63,203 nucleotides of DNA, taken from assembly GCF_026130045.1 (NCBI RefSeq), contig NZ_JAIBNX010000016.1, forward strand, positions 1 to 63,203. The letters are read 5' to 3'. The notes below the pieces were generated by a model. The model worked only from the letters and a program-made list of their open reading frames with translations. It was not told the origin of the DNA and made no database searches. The translations under genes were made by a program, and so were the position numbers. Below are positions 1 to 8,858 of this stretch, piece by piece (the stretch's first letter is position 1; each line of letters starts with the position of its first letter). The stretch comes from Micromonospora sp. CPCC 205371 (GTDB lineage: Bacteria; Actinomycetota; Actinomycetes; Mycobacteriales; Micromonosporaceae).

Positions 1-238
1 CTACCGTCACCAGGGGAGGCATTACTGCGCCGTATTGACCCACTCGTCGGCCTAACCTCCGACCTCACCCATTCGTCAGGGGTGGCAGCGCCATAGCAGT
101 CCATGATCGGGTCAACTCTCATGCCGCCGTGCGCGCATCGCTTGCCCGCTTGGCGCGGGCGGGGCTGGCCATCGTCAATTCGGACTGGGAGGACCTTGGC
201 AGAAGCGCCGTAGATTGCCTGTCGCGGGAGGGAGGAGC
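1..238. other. No confident gene; open frame without clear start
   Basis: I see no gene I can support here. The + frame from about 38 to 289 stays open and encodes protein-like residues (for example SLARLARAGLAIVNSDWEDL) but has no good start and overlaps the DUF4265 gene on the other strand, so it may be the 3' remnant of an older gene or chance. Confidence 0.4.
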
Positions 239-736
239 CTATGGTGCCCTCGCCATCTTCCAAGCGTCGGTGACGCACAGTTCGTCGTAGTCCCACCAAT
301 CATCACCTTGGCCCGTGTCCAGCAGGCGACGTACAAGGTAGAGATCAACGTCGGGCGGAACATCGATCACGGCCAGGCCGAACATGCCGGAGCCCGTGGC
401 GCCTAACGCGGTGAACTTCTCCAGGATGGCCTCTGTCGCAGTATCGAGCGGACCGAGTGGGCTGTCGGATGCAAGCACCACCCGGATCGCGCAGTAACCG
501 GATGCCTCAAGTTTCTCCTGCGCCCAGAGCTTGCCGTCCAGTTCCCGCTGAACACGGAAGATGTCGCCCTTGGCGGCGTTCAGCGCGGCCCACGGTGCAC
601 TCGGCAGCCGGACTCGGTCCGGCGCGAGTGCCTCGGCGCCCAGGCCGAGGGCGATGGCCGGCCCACCGGACATCGGGAACCACACCTGCACCCATTCCGT
701 TGGCGGTTCGACCACGGCGCCACCTGTCGAGGACAT
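239..736 (-). CDS. DUF4265 domain-containing protein
   Basis: A 165-residue soluble protein. The layout is that of DUF4265: an N-terminal strand VQVWFPM, a central stretch describing position and charge of a small domain (PWAALNAAKGDIFRVQREL), then SGYCAIRVVL and a C-terminal part with DVPPDVDLYLVRRLLDTG and a D/W-rich stretch (GDDWWDYDELC). These proteins are about this length and have no established function. The ATG at 736 is the first in frame. It stands alone, with no operon partner visible. The family assignment rests on motif memory, not a search. Confidence 0.75.
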   Translation of the reverse strand: MSSTGGAVVEPPTEWVQVWFPMSGGPAIALGLGAEALAPDRVRLPSAPWAALNAAKGDIFRVQRELDGKLWAQEKLEASGYCAIRVVLASDSPLGPLDTATEAILEKFTALGATGSGMFGLAVIDVPPDVDLYLVRRLLDTGQGDDWWDYDELCVTDAWKMARAP

Positions 737-838
737 CGCTCAATTTTGCCGCAACCGGCCAGTCAAAAGTGCAGCCGTCACCCAAGATCGACCTCACTCA
801 TCTGCCGCTGTTCGAGCGTCCGATGGGCGTGACGGGGA

Positions 839-1673
839 CTACGGGCGATGGTCGGTGTGGGCGGGCGCGATGATTGTTGCTGCGGGCATGTCCTTCATGG
901 CTTGTCGGCCCAAGACTTGGCAGCGGGCGAATCCGTGGCGGTGCCACAACGCTGCGGTCCAGGCGCAGATCACCGCGTCGATGAGGTCCTCGCGGTGTTT
1001 GTAGCTCCGATCATCGAGGGGCACACGACAGGGGCGCCGGCGTCAGTAGTTCGGCGGTGCGGGGGTGGGTTCGCAGACGCAGTGGCGGGTCAGCGTCCTC
1101 AAGTGAGGCCAACCGGCGAACGAGCTGGTCGCAGTTCAGGGCCCGCATCGGACGCCACTGCCCGACGGGGAGCCGTTTCGGCTTGCGCTTGTACCGAGGG
1201 CGCTGCCCGTCGCGGTGGTAGCCCAGTTCGGTGGCGCCGACGAGCGTCGTGTACGGATAGCACTCGGAGAAGACCCGGCCACCGGTGGGCGGGCCAGCGA
1301 AGCCGTCCTGGTACACCCAGCCGGACGCGGCTAGGTGGCGGTGCAGCGTGACTCCGGCTTGACGGGGTGAGGTTTGGTTGGTGGTGTTCGCGCTGACCTG
1401 CCACCGCCCGTAGCGCTGCCCGACCTGCGTCTCGCAGGGACGTTGGCCAGATGGGTTGTCGACCACGAGCGGGGCGTCGACAAATACCAGCGCTTCGGTG
1501 CCGGCGGTCACGGCCTCGATCCAGGTGAGTGTCTCGTCCATCCGGTTGGTCCATCCGGCGTCCAGAACGTTCCCATGGCGGTCGATGACCGCGACCCCGG
1601 TCTCGTTTACCGCCGCCGCGCCGCGATCCTCGGCCCAGGCGAGGTCAACGCCGACGTATCGCTCAATACCCAT
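839..1673 (-). pseudogene. DUF429 (RNase H-like) protein, frameshifted
   Basis: The main frame starts at the ATG at 1673 (MGIERYVGVDLAW, the first beta strand of the RNase H-like DUF429 fold with its Asp) and contains FVDAPLVVDN, SGQRPCE and FSECYPY, all typical of DUF429 predicted nucleases. It stops at 1011 while still in the conserved region. The rest of the family C-terminus (SYKHREDLIDAVICAWTAAL) continues in another frame, 1024 to 839. Joined, the two frames give a normal-length protein, so one indel around 1011-1030 breaks the gene; a sequencing error would look the same. A longer upstream frame to 1829 exists but the conserved domain starts at 1673. Confidence 0.75.
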
Positions 1674-1857
1674 GGTCAAGTCGTACCCGGCGCCAGCCAA
1701 CATCGGAAGCGGACGTACGTTTCCGCGGCTTCCGCGAGCTTGCGGAGCGTCAGGATGTAGGGGTGCCGTTGTTCGAGATGACCACTGATCGATCGTCGCG
1801 AGTGCGATTCGCATCAGATCGAAGCTCACAAGTGGGACCTTCGGCTCTGAGCAGGAT

Positions 1858-2640
1858 TCAGAACAGCGTCGACCCGATTTCTCTTCGAAGCTTTGAGTAG
1901 CGCGTGATCGACTCCGGGCCAGTGCGCACCCACATGAGCGCTCCTGTCAGGATGCGATCAACGTTTGCCGGGAGGTCTGCCCATCGGCCGGGCGTGAGTC
2001 GCGTGTCCATGAAGATCTCCGCTACCCAGTCGGCATCGTCAGCCCGACTAAGTGTGTAACCGCGTGTCCATGGCTCGCCCGGAACCGACGCGGCAGTCTT
2101 GCCTTGCTCGGTTGCCACCTTGAGCGCCTCGGCCGACAGCTGCTCGTCGTCGTCCCACTGCGACCTTTTGACGACGCCTCGGCTACGCAACAGGTCCCCG
2201 ATGGCGTACCAGGCCGACGATGACCAGCCTGCTGCGAAGCCGTCCTTCGCGCCGGCCCAGTCAGCCATGTTGTCCAAGCTGCCAAAGAGGCAGACGCCGA
2301 CCCGCTCGCCAGCCGATGTCGTAACCTCGGTGTACGTGACAACACCGTTGTGGCCGCCCGAGTAGTTGGCGAACTCAACGCTTCCTCGCCCCTTGGCGAT
2401 CTCTACCCGCGACGACTTTGCGAAGTCCTCCACGGCCGAGGAGCCGAGAAAGTCGAGGGTCGACTTCGCAATCTGATCCCTGGACTTTGTCCGGCGATCG
2501 TCGTTGACTTCGAATGTCAGCAGCTTGGGAATGCCGATCGAGAACTTCCAGGCACGCTTGTATATCCCCAAGTCATTATCGCCGGCAAAGGCACTTATCC
2601 GGCGTTCTGACCAGTACGCGTACTTTCTGATCATAGCCAT
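1858..2640 (-). CDS. Conserved hypothetical protein
   Basis: About 260 residues. The N-terminus MIRKYAYWSERRI resembles actinobacterial proteins that begin with a short strand followed by YxSxxK (DUF7019-like), and this is the only family hint I have. It lacks a signal peptide and membrane helices. The middle contains a beta-rich region (GVVTYTEV, ERVGVCLFGSLDNMA) and an Asp/Trp-rich stretch. Two close ATG codons (2640 and 2634) are better starts than the first in-frame codon at 2673 because the conserved-looking part begins there. No partner gene is evident. Confidence 0.6.
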   Translation of the reverse strand: MAMIRKYAYWSERRISAFAGDNDLGIYKRAWKFSIGIPKLLTFEVNDDRRTKSRDQIAKSTLDFLGSSAVEDFAKSSRVEIAKGRGSVEFANYSGGHNGVVTYTEVTTSAGERVGVCLFGSLDNMADWAGAKDGFAAGWSSSAWYAIGDLLRSRGVVKRSQWDDDEQLSAEALKVATEQGKTAASVPGEPWTRGYTLSRADDADWVAEIFMDTRLTPGRWADLPANVDRILTGALMWVRTGPESITRYSKLRREIGSTLF

Positions 2641-3010
2641 GGCGTCACTGTATGACGCTCCAGGTTGGCGCACGACACGCCCTAGCCGGACATCCGCTCA
2701 TAGCCGCGATAGCGCGTGTTCGTGCCGAACTCGGGCCAGCGAGCCAACACGACTGGTCGACCCCGTGATGGAAGCCATTCTGGATGGCACGAGCTGTCGC
2801 ATGACGAAGGCCGCTGGTCGTCTCGTTCGGTTGATCGAGCTTCGACGCCGGCGGCTGTTTTCACGCGGGGGGCGACGCCCTCTACCAGCAGGCTGCCGCC
2901 CGTGACGAATTTGTTTATGCCTGTGCCAGCCGTCTTGCCACCGACATCGTGCGCTGGAGGCAGTTGCTGAACGCCTTGTTGGTGAGCGCAGAGGGCCGAA
3001 CCGACCCAGT
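2641..3010. other. Intergenic region carrying repeat copy A
   Basis: No gene is convincing here. Several frames are open on both strands but none has a plausible start with a ribosome binding site. The only structure I can point to is the dispersed repeat at 2771-2857, whose second copy lies near the other end of the window. Confidence 0.5.
2771..2857 (+). repeat. Dispersed direct repeat, copy A
   Basis: This stretch aligns with 62065-62163 in the same orientation at roughly 80% identity by eye, sharing the blocks TTCTGGATGGCA, GCATGAC, GACGAAGGC, GTCGTCTCG, TTGATCGAGCT and GCGACGCCG or close variants. Both copies sit in gene-poor DNA. They could be remnants of the same mobile element or of a duplicated gene end. 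It is not a perfect attachment-site repeat. Confidence 0.6.
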
Positions 3011-3211
3011 TCAGTCGCGGCTTTCGGCCTGCTGCGCGGCACCGGCTCGTACTGCGGCCTCGATCCGCAGTCCAATTCCAACCAGAACGATCAGGGCGGC
3101 CAGGACGAATGGGCGGTCGGAACCGGCGCTGGCCAGCGTGATAAGCGTGACGAGGAGCCCGACCACGATGGCTGCGGTCCCTACGTTGCGCAACGTAACA
3201 ACGATCGGCAT
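3011..3211 (-). CDS. Small two-helix membrane protein
   Basis: A 66-residue protein from the ATG at 3211 (MPIVVTLRNVG). Two hydrophobic helices are clear, around residues 9-28 (TAAIVVGLLVTLITLAS) and 34-50 (FVLAALIVLVGIGLRI), followed by a short charged tail. Function unknown. The longer reading to 3268 adds an unlikely basic, low-complexity leader. It is divergent in composition from the hypothetical genes on either side and has no visible partner. Confidence 0.5.
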   Translation of the reverse strand: MPIVVTLRNVGTAAIVVGLLVTLITLASAGSDRPFVLAALIVLVGIGLRIEAAVRAGAAQQAESRD

Positions 3212-3264
3212 TTGACGAGTCTCGCAGGTCGCCCACGTGCTGTGCGGTCGCTGGGGGCGGCGGC

Positions 3265-3879
3265 TCAAGCGTCAGCCGAAGAGGCCGCGATATCGGATCG
3301 TGCCGAGGACCGGTGGATTCGCGACGGGGCGATCGGCAGGCGCTCGGGGGCGCGGTCGGGCGCCGCTATCGGCCGACGGTGGTCCAGTCCGTTGGTGCGG
3401 GCGGGGTTAGCTGGCCGGCGGCGTGGTCGACAGAGCCGCCGGACGATCTCGGCGATGTCGTACTGCGGAAACATGATCTGCATCAGGTGTAGCTGGAAGT
3501 TCGACGGCGTCGTCTCATCGAACATCGCGGTGTCGTACGGCTTGACGTTGATCCGCCATGCGTCCGGTGCCGCCCAGTGGACCATCCGGACGTAGAAAGC
3601 GTCTCGGACGCCGGCGCGAGCGACAGCGTCAAGGTACGCCAGTCCCTGGTCCACGGCGAAGTCGATGAAGGCCCATCCCTTCCGGGTTGTCACGTAGTCG
3701 GCCATGTGTGGCAGCTTCGGTACCCAGTCCGCGTTGCTCTCGCCGGCGTCCTGGCACGATGTCAAAGTCTGGATGCCGTTACGCCAGGTCGCTTCGATGA
3801 CGGGCGGGAGCATCTGGTCGATGTCGGCGGTTTGGGTGCCGACCCGTACGGTGGTGACCGGGTGGACGTTGACGTACAT
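3265..3879 (-). CDS. Conserved hypothetical protein
   Basis: A 204-residue soluble protein starting at the ATG at 3879. The first 140 residues look conserved and globular (VIEATWRNGIQTLTSCQDAG, WAFIDFAVDQGLAYLD, FYVRMVHWAAPDAWRINVKP), while the last 60 are Arg/Pro-rich and probably disordered. The TSCQD stretch with DAWRI is typical of short actinobacterial proteins of unknown function. I cannot name a family. It is the first of a set of unlinked minus-strand genes. Confidence 0.55.
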   Translation of the reverse strand: MYVNVHPVTTVRVGTQTADIDQMLPPVIEATWRNGIQTLTSCQDAGESNADWVPKLPHMADYVTTRKGWAFIDFAVDQGLAYLDAVARAGVRDAFYVRMVHWAAPDAWRINVKPYDTAMFDETTPSNFQLHLMQIMFPQYDIAEIVRRLCRPRRRPANPARTNGLDHRRPIAAPDRAPERLPIAPSRIHRSSARSDIAASSADA

Positions 3880-4113
3880 CCCGGCAGACGACGCCGTTCA
3901 TGTTCCGGGGGTACGTGTCCAAGCCGAACCGGATCGGCGAGTGCGAGCGGTGGCCTCGCGTCGTCGACGTCGCCCGCCTGAATGCTCGGAGGTATAGGCC
4001 CGGCCGCCGCGGCGCTCGTGGTCGCTTGTCGGAAGTTACGGTGTGGGCCGCTGTCGGCCCCATCGACTGGTGAGCCAGAGTGCGTAGTGCGGGAGCCACT
4101 CGGTGCTGCCCGG

Positions 4114-4776
4114 CTACACGAAGCCTTCCGCGGTGAGGCGTGCGTCCTGGGCGGTGATCGTGTGCTCCTGTCCCGAGCCGCCGACGACTCGGATCCAGCT
4201 TTGCGACTTCAGGCACCAGCCTTCGCGGTCGCGGGCGAGTTGGAAGTTGAAGCCTCCGTACATGCCCGGTACGGCGAACCAAACGGCTGAGGGTTCCGAT
4301 TCAGTCAGTACCGCCAGTTCGGGCAGCCGTAGGTGGTGTTCGTCAACCAGGTCCGCGACTCGTCCGCGGATCACCTCGTGGAAGCGGCGCTGGATCTGGG
4401 TTAGCTCCTGGTCCGGAATGTCGATGACTGGGCAGGGTGTGAGTGGGTCGAGCAGGTGGGAGTGGCCTCGGCGGCGGGCGATCTCGACGGGGGTTTGTCC
4501 GTCAGCGGCGGGTAGGAGCCGCCACGATCCGAGTTGGACGAGGCGTTCCACCACGTCGGTCGTGGCGCCGCCGTGTGCGGCCTGGTGCAATGGGGCGTAC
4601 CAGGATCGGCCGTCTGGGCGGCTCGCGTTGACCATGCCGGGATGATCGTCTAGGACGGCGAACACGCCGGTCCAGTCGTACCGCTTCGCGCAGTCGGCCA
4701 GCTTGTGTCGAGCGTCGGCCGCCCAGCCGCTGAGCGTGGCACACCGTGTAACCCCGTCCCACACCCGTTCAGGCAT
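4114..4776 (-). CDS. Ankyrin-repeat domain protein
   Basis: A 220-residue protein from the ATG at 4776 (MPERVWDGVTR). Two ankyrin repeats are visible near residues 65-130: YAPLHQAAHGGATTDVVERL and GQTPVEIARRRGHSHLLDPL, preceded by a degenerate unit (RYDWTGVFAVLDDHPGMVN). The C-terminal 90 residues form a separate alpha/beta region (WFAVPGMYGGFNFQL, HTITAQDARLTAEGF) seen in actinobacterial ankyrin proteins that bind other proteins. A much longer frame runs upstream to 6114 antisense to the IrrE gene and is rejected. A degenerate copy of this gene's first 25 codons lies at 11400-11478. Confidence 0.75.
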   Translation of the reverse strand: MPERVWDGVTRCATLSGWAADARHKLADCAKRYDWTGVFAVLDDHPGMVNASRPDGRSWYAPLHQAAHGGATTDVVERLVQLGSWRLLPAADGQTPVEIARRRGHSHLLDPLTPCPVIDIPDQELTQIQRRFHEVIRGRVADLVDEHHLRLPELAVLTESEPSAVWFAVPGMYGGFNFQLARDREGWCLKSQSWIRVVGGSGQEHTITAQDARLTAEGFV

Positions 4777-4935
4777 CTGAGCATTCTGCCCGGCCCCGGC
4801 AAGACGCGGTACCGCAGTCGTCCTAAGTAGCCCGTCGTCCATTGCCCAGTCACGAACGAACTGCGGCGAGTCTTCTTGTTTCTCGTCCTCAGGTGAGGAA
4901 GGATTTCGCGAAGAGTTGATCGTCTGGAGGCGATT

Positions 4936-5571
4936 GTGGCCGAGCTGTGTCGCGTGTACGAGGGTGTCGAGCTGGACTCGCGTCTGGCCGCGTTGGAGCT
5001 GACGGCGAAGATCGTTACGGGCGCGGTGGAGGCGGGTGAGGCGGAGGCACTGCAATGCACTGACAACGATCCGCCGATGGCCCGTGGGATGACCCGGTAC
5101 TTCCGTACCGTCCGGGTGCTGCGTGAGGGCGCCGCGGTACTCGGGTGGACGAAGGACAACCCGCGCAACCTGGCCCGCACCGTGAGTCCCAACCGGGACC
5201 GTGCGGTCGTCACCGCGTTGGGGGACGAGAACACCGGGCGGCCCGACGTGCTGCCGTCCACCAAGTACGACAAGGGTGTCATGGTCATCGAGGCGGTCGA
5301 CGCCAACGTCCAGCTGACCCTCTTCGACCTGCCGGAGCCCGACGATGAAAGCCTGCCGTCGTCGGTCACCACGTGGGTTCTGCTGTACCACATCGCCGAA
5401 GACGAGATCCGCTTCGAACTGTCCCTGCCGGTGGAAACCGCCGGCGGCTACATCTCCGGCTGGCGAGAGCGACTCATCTTCCCGCCCCTGCCGCGCGAGC
5501 CGCACGCCCATATCGGCGACGAGGAGGAGAATGTCGCCCCCGACATCGACGTGGCCGTCGCCCGCCGGTGA
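4936..5571 (+). CDS. Partner protein of the IrrE-like gene, function unknown
   Basis: A 211-residue acidic protein from a GTG at 4936. It has no recognised domain; it is predicted alpha/beta with a C-terminal tail rich in Glu and Asp (GDEEENVAPDIDV). It ends 24 bases before the XRE/ImmA-IrrE gene and reads in the same direction, which suggests one transcript. Pairs of an unknown protein and an ImmA/IrrE protein occur in mobile elements and in some toxin-antitoxin-like loci, where the metallopeptidase domain handles a repressor or partner. That role for this gene is inference. Confidence 0.65.
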   Translation: MAELCRVYEGVELDSRLAALELTAKIVTGAVEAGEAEALQCTDNDPPMARGMTRYFRTVRVLREGAAVLGWTKDNPRNLARTVSPNRDRAVVTALGDENTGRPDVLPSTKYDKGVMVIEAVDANVQLTLFDLPEPDDESLPSSVTTWVLLYHIAEDEIRFELSLPVETAGGYISGWRERLIFPPLPREPHAHIGDEEENVAPDIDVAVARR

Positions 5572-5595
5572 CCGGCTATCTGATTTGATCACCGC

Positions 5596-6687
5596 ATGGA
5601 CACGCTGACCAGTAGCCGGTTGATCATCGCCCGGAAGCGGCGAGGACTGTCGCTGGTCAAGCTGAGCGAGACCACCGGCATCAGCGTCCGTAGCCTGTCC
5701 GCCTACGAGCACGGCAAGCAGCAGCCCGGCACCGACACCATCACCGCCCTCGCACGGGCATTGGGCTTCCCGCTCCGATTTTTCTTCGCGGCCGACGTCG
5801 ACGAGATCCCGGTCGAAGCGATCAGCTTCCGCGCGCTCAGCAAAACCCCCGCGTGGCAGCGGGACGCGGCCCGCAGCGCCGGCCGAATCGCGCTGCTGCT
5901 CAACGACTGGATCGAGGAACGCTTCCGGCTGCCCGACCCTGACGTGCCGCACCTGCCGAACACGGACCCGGAAACCGCCGCCGAGATGGTCCGCGCCCGC
6001 TGGGGTCTGGGCAACGCCCCGATCCCGAACATGATTCACCTGCTTGAGGCCCACGGCGTACGGGTGTACTCCCTGGCAGCCGACTGCGTCGACGTCGACG
6101 CCTTCTCCACCCACCGCGGCGGCTGCCCGCTGGTACTACTCAACGTCGGCAAGTCCGCCGAACGAATCCGGTTCGACAGCGCCCACGAACTCGGCCACCT
6201 GGTTCTGCACAGCGAACACCGCGAACCCCACGGACCCGACGCCGAACAAGAAGCCAACCGCTTCGCCGCCGGCTTCCTCATGCCCCGCGACGACGTCCTC
6301 GCCCAACACCTACACGGCGCCACCACCGACCGGATCCTGGCCCGCAAAACCCGCTGGCGCGTCGCCGCCATGGCCCTCGCTCACCGCCTCCGCGAGCTGG
6401 ACCTCCTGACCGAATGGGGCTACCGGACTGTCTGCATCAACCTGTCCCGCCAGGGCTACCGCAGCAGCGAACCCAACGGCATCACGCCAGAGACGTCACA
6501 GGTCCTCGCGAAAGTCTTCAAAGCCCTACGAGCCGAGGGGACCACACCCGCTGACATCGCCCACGACCTACACCTCGACACCACCGAACTCAACCAACAC
6601 GTATTCGGCCTCATCCCCACCGCCATCGAAGGCGGCGCGCACACCACCCCGCACCAACGACCAAACCTCACCCTCATCCAGTCCTAG
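5596..6687 (+). CDS. XRE-family regulator with ImmA/IrrE metallopeptidase domain
   Basis: A 363-residue protein. An N-terminal XRE helix-turn-helix spans about residues 5-60 (GLSLVKLSETTGISVRSLSA, YEHGKQQPGTDTITALARAL). The C-terminal ImmA/IrrE zinc peptidase domain has the metal site HELGH near residue 200 (FDSAHELGHLVLHSE) and the downstream glutamate stretch EQEANRFAAGFLMP typical of the family. Such proteins sense stress or induction and cleave or bind a partner repressor, as ImmA does for ImmR. The ATG at 5596 follows the upstream gene's stop closely. Active-site residues are intact, so it is probably functional. The cleaved target is not identifiable from the sequence; the 4936 gene product is the obvious candidate. 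Confidence 0.88.
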   Translation: MDTLTSSRLIIARKRRGLSLVKLSETTGISVRSLSAYEHGKQQPGTDTITALARALGFPLRFFFAADVDEIPVEAISFRALSKTPAWQRDAARSAGRIALLLNDWIEERFRLPDPDVPHLPNTDPETAAEMVRARWGLGNAPIPNMIHLLEAHGVRVYSLAADCVDVDAFSTHRGGCPLVLLNVGKSAERIRFDSAHELGHLVLHSEHREPHGPDAEQEANRFAAGFLMPRDDVLAQHLHGATTDRILARKTRWRVAAMALAHRLRELDLLTEWGYRTVCINLSRQGYRSSEPNGITPETSQVLAKVFKALRAEGTTPADIAHDLHLDTTELNQHVFGLIPTAIEGGAHTTPHQRPNLTLIQS

Positions 6688-6735
6688 CCGCTTCCACCTT
6701 GGGAACGAGGGACGCGAAGTTGTCGATGTCGGGTG

Positions 6736-7593
6736 TCATGGGCCGTAGCTGGGCTCGTACCTGTACTGCGTGGGCTGGAGTGCCTCATCGGCGGGCAGCC
6801 AATGCTCGTCGGACCAAAGGCGCCCGCCGTGGACCTTCCACGTCCCGTCGGTCCGTAGGGTCAGCTCCAGGTCGTGGACGATGGCCAGAACCGTTCGGAC
6901 CCCGCCGTCCCGCGCGGCACGCACCTCACCCGCAGTCACCAAGATTGGGCCCAGTCTGCCAATGGTGCCCTTGACCTCCACCCTGAACTTCGGCGCGTGC
7001 GCCGGGCCGACCTCCAAGTCGTACGGGCACGTCGCCGAGGTGTCCCTAATGCTGCGCCGACTGTGTCCTTTGCTGACAAGCCACCGGTGGACCTTCGACA
7101 TGGCGGCGAGCTCGACCTTCCGCCGTAGCAGCGGATCGTCGAGCTGGCCTTGCCCGCCCTGACCGGTGCCGCCGACGCGGAGGGTGTCGGTCGCGCCCCA
7201 CCCGTTTCTGCCCATCCGGTGCTCGGGGGTGCGTGGTTGCCCGATGAACCGGACCGGCCGGTACGCCCATCCAAGGAGCCACCCGGACTCCGGGGCGTTC
7301 GCGGTGTAGTCCTGGTTCAGAAAGGCAGTCCTGGAGATGCGGAGTTGGCGCATGAGTCGCGCGGCGTGCTCGTGGTCGTCGTAGCGGTCCTTCACGAGGT
7401 CGAGGACCTCGACCTCCCAGGTCAGCACCCCGACGTTCGGGCCGCCACCGCTGACCAGAACGACCCGGGTGCCCACCTCCAACTGCTGGAATGGCGCCAG
7501 CCGCCGCTTCCACATGTTCCACTCGACCTCACGGTCGCCTTCGTCCAGCGTGCCGTCGGTATTCCAGGGCTGGTGCTTTAGCAGGATCGCCAT
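6736..7593 (-). CDS. DUF3883 nuclease-like protein
   Basis: A 285-residue protein. The C-terminal half is a DUF3883 domain: an opening helix (VELAAMSKVHRWLVSKGH), a D-S-like stretch with CPYDLEVG, then the FRVEVKGT core strand and an ILVTAGEVRAAR helix, matching the (D/E)xK pattern of restriction-endonuclease-like folds. The N-terminal half (FQQLEVGTRVVLVSGGG) looks like a small beta-barrel, perhaps a modified-base or nucleic-acid reader. DUF3883 is often found in restriction and defence proteins. It is the last of three minus-strand genes, three bases after the previous stop. Nuclease activity is inferred, not shown. Confidence 0.75.
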   Translation of the reverse strand: MAILLKHQPWNTDGTLDEGDREVEWNMWKRRLAPFQQLEVGTRVVLVSGGGPNVGVLTWEVEVLDLVKDRYDDHEHAARLMRQLRISRTAFLNQDYTANAPESGWLLGWAYRPVRFIGQPRTPEHRMGRNGWGATDTLRVGGTGQGGQGQLDDPLLRRKVELAAMSKVHRWLVSKGHSRRSIRDTSATCPYDLEVGPAHAPKFRVEVKGTIGRLGPILVTAGEVRAARDGGVRTVLAIVHDLELTLRTDGTWKVHGGRLWSDEHWLPADEALQPTQYRYEPSYGP

Positions 7594-7596
7594 CGG

Positions 7597-8025
7597 CTAT
7601 CGCCTTGCCCGCGTCCACAGCGCCACATCCAAGACCCTCAGCGGCGGATCGGGGGCCGGCAGGTCGTCAAGGAGTCGACGGATCTGCTCATCGCGCATGA
7701 ACCGCTGATAGATCTCCCAGTCCCGCCGGTAGGAGTACGGCTTTTCGATGCCCAGGTATCTCCGGACCAGCCCGTCGCGGACCGGCATCAGGCGGGGGCG
7801 CTTGCGAGCCGCCAACTTCGCCGGCGCCACCCACGGATCCGACCGTTCAGCCTCCGGGTCGAGGAACAGGTGCCGCAGCGCCTCGTAGAACCGCCCCGCG
7901 AGGTCCAGCACCGTACCGTCCGCGTCCTCCAATCGAACATCGGTCGGGACCGCTTGCAGGTCCACAACCAGCTGCTTGTCAGACAGGACGCGCCGCGCGC
8001 AAGATGCTTGCCGTGTGTTGGTCAA
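7597..8025 (-). CDS. Middle gene of the DUF3883 module, unknown
   Basis: A 142-residue protein that I do not recognise. It is rich in Arg and Asp, predicted mostly helical, with a C-terminal RLLDDLPAPDPPLRVLDVAL. The start is a TTG at 8025, chosen because it forms a TTGA overlap with the stop of the upstream gene, a pattern that implies translational coupling. It ends three bases before the DUF3883 gene. Its only functional hint is this tight linkage: it probably acts with its two neighbours. Confidence 0.6.
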   Translation of the reverse strand: MTNTRQASCARRVLSDKQLVVDLQAVPTDVRLEDADGTVLDLAGRFYEALRHLFLDPEAERSDPWVAPAKLAARKRPRLMPVRDGLVRRYLGIEKPYSYRRDWEIYQRFMRDEQIRRLLDDLPAPDPPLRVLDVALWTRARR

Positions 8026-8858
8026 GAACTCGATTCAGCGGACCGGTACTGCTCCAGGGCGGTGAGTGCGCGCCCGGCAGCTGTGATCGCCCGTTGTGTG
8101 GCTAAGACGGCTAGAAGGTCGCTGGCCTCGGTCTTGGCGATGGTGCGGCCACGGTCGTCGAACGGCGCCTGCTGTTGTGCCCACAACATCACCGCCCACT
8201 GTTTGGCGTGGGCATACCCGGAGTAGAGGCGGTACAGGTACTGAGCCTTGGTTCCCGGTTGTGCTCGTTCGTAAAGATCGAACAGCTCCACTGTCGCCGG
8301 GATGTTGATGCTGAGGATCCGCTTGCCCGTGCGATCTAGTCGGACCAGCCCGGCATCCTGCGCCGCATCCATGAGGTCGGCAAGGCGCTCGGCTGCCAGT
8401 TTGCCGGTGGGCGGAGCAGGCATGTTGCTGGCCTGCTCGAACTTGCGTCGTTCGTCGTAGTCCGCTGCCTGTGCTGCTACGCCGCGGGCAAGACGGGTAT
8501 CGGCGTCGATCGAGGGTTCGGAGAGCCAGTAAGCAAGAAGGGCTGCCTCGTGCGCGGTCCGCAGGAGCGAGATATGCGCGTAGGTCGGCACCTCGCCGGC
8601 GCGCAGGAGAGCGCGCCACGCCCGAATGTGATCCAGAGCCGCTCTCAATGCTGTCGCTGCCTGGTCATGTGCGTACGCCCGCAAACGATCTTGGAGTGCG
8701 TGGTCCGCCGGACTTCCTTCGGCGGGCGGTGTCACCAGGGCGACATCCAGCCGTCGCCAAAGCTGGTCTAGCTCCGACAAGTCCCGTGTCAAGGCGGCAT
8801 GTGCCTGTGGATCGACAGGTGTCCAAACGGGTTCACCGGGAAGGTGCAAGCGAGACAC
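8022..8858 (-). CDS. First gene of the DUF3883 module, helical protein
   Basis: A 278-residue protein from a GTG at 8858. It is almost entirely helical, with Ala-rich amphipathic helices, and contains RTAHEAALLAYWLSEPSID and LYRLYSGYAHAKQWAVMLW. The combination of a tyrosine-rich helix with an S-G-Y-A-H motif is reminiscent of DUF5677/HEPN-like helical proteins that sense or process RNA in some defence loci, but I cannot place it firmly. It overlaps the next gene by four bases. The integrase gene is the next gene upstream on the other strand. Confidence 0.6.
   Translation of the reverse strand: MSRLHLPGEPVWTPVDPQAHAALTRDLSELDQLWRRLDVALVTPPAEGSPADHALQDRLRAYAHDQAATALRAALDHIRAWRALLRAGEVPTYAHISLLRTAHEAALLAYWLSEPSIDADTRLARGVAAQAADYDERRKFEQASNMPAPPTGKLAAERLADLMDAAQDAGLVRLDRTGKRILSINIPATVELFDLYERAQPGTKAQYLYRLYSGYAHAKQWAVMLWAQQQAPFDDRGRTIAKTEASDLLAVLATQRAITAAGRALTALEQYRSAESSS

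Noticed and set aside
4777-6114. Upstream extension of the ankyrin frame, giving a 666-residue ORF
   Set aside because: It is antisense to the IrrE gene and its partner, composed of low-complexity Gly/Asp/Val residues, and has no domain. Only the part from 4776 is real.
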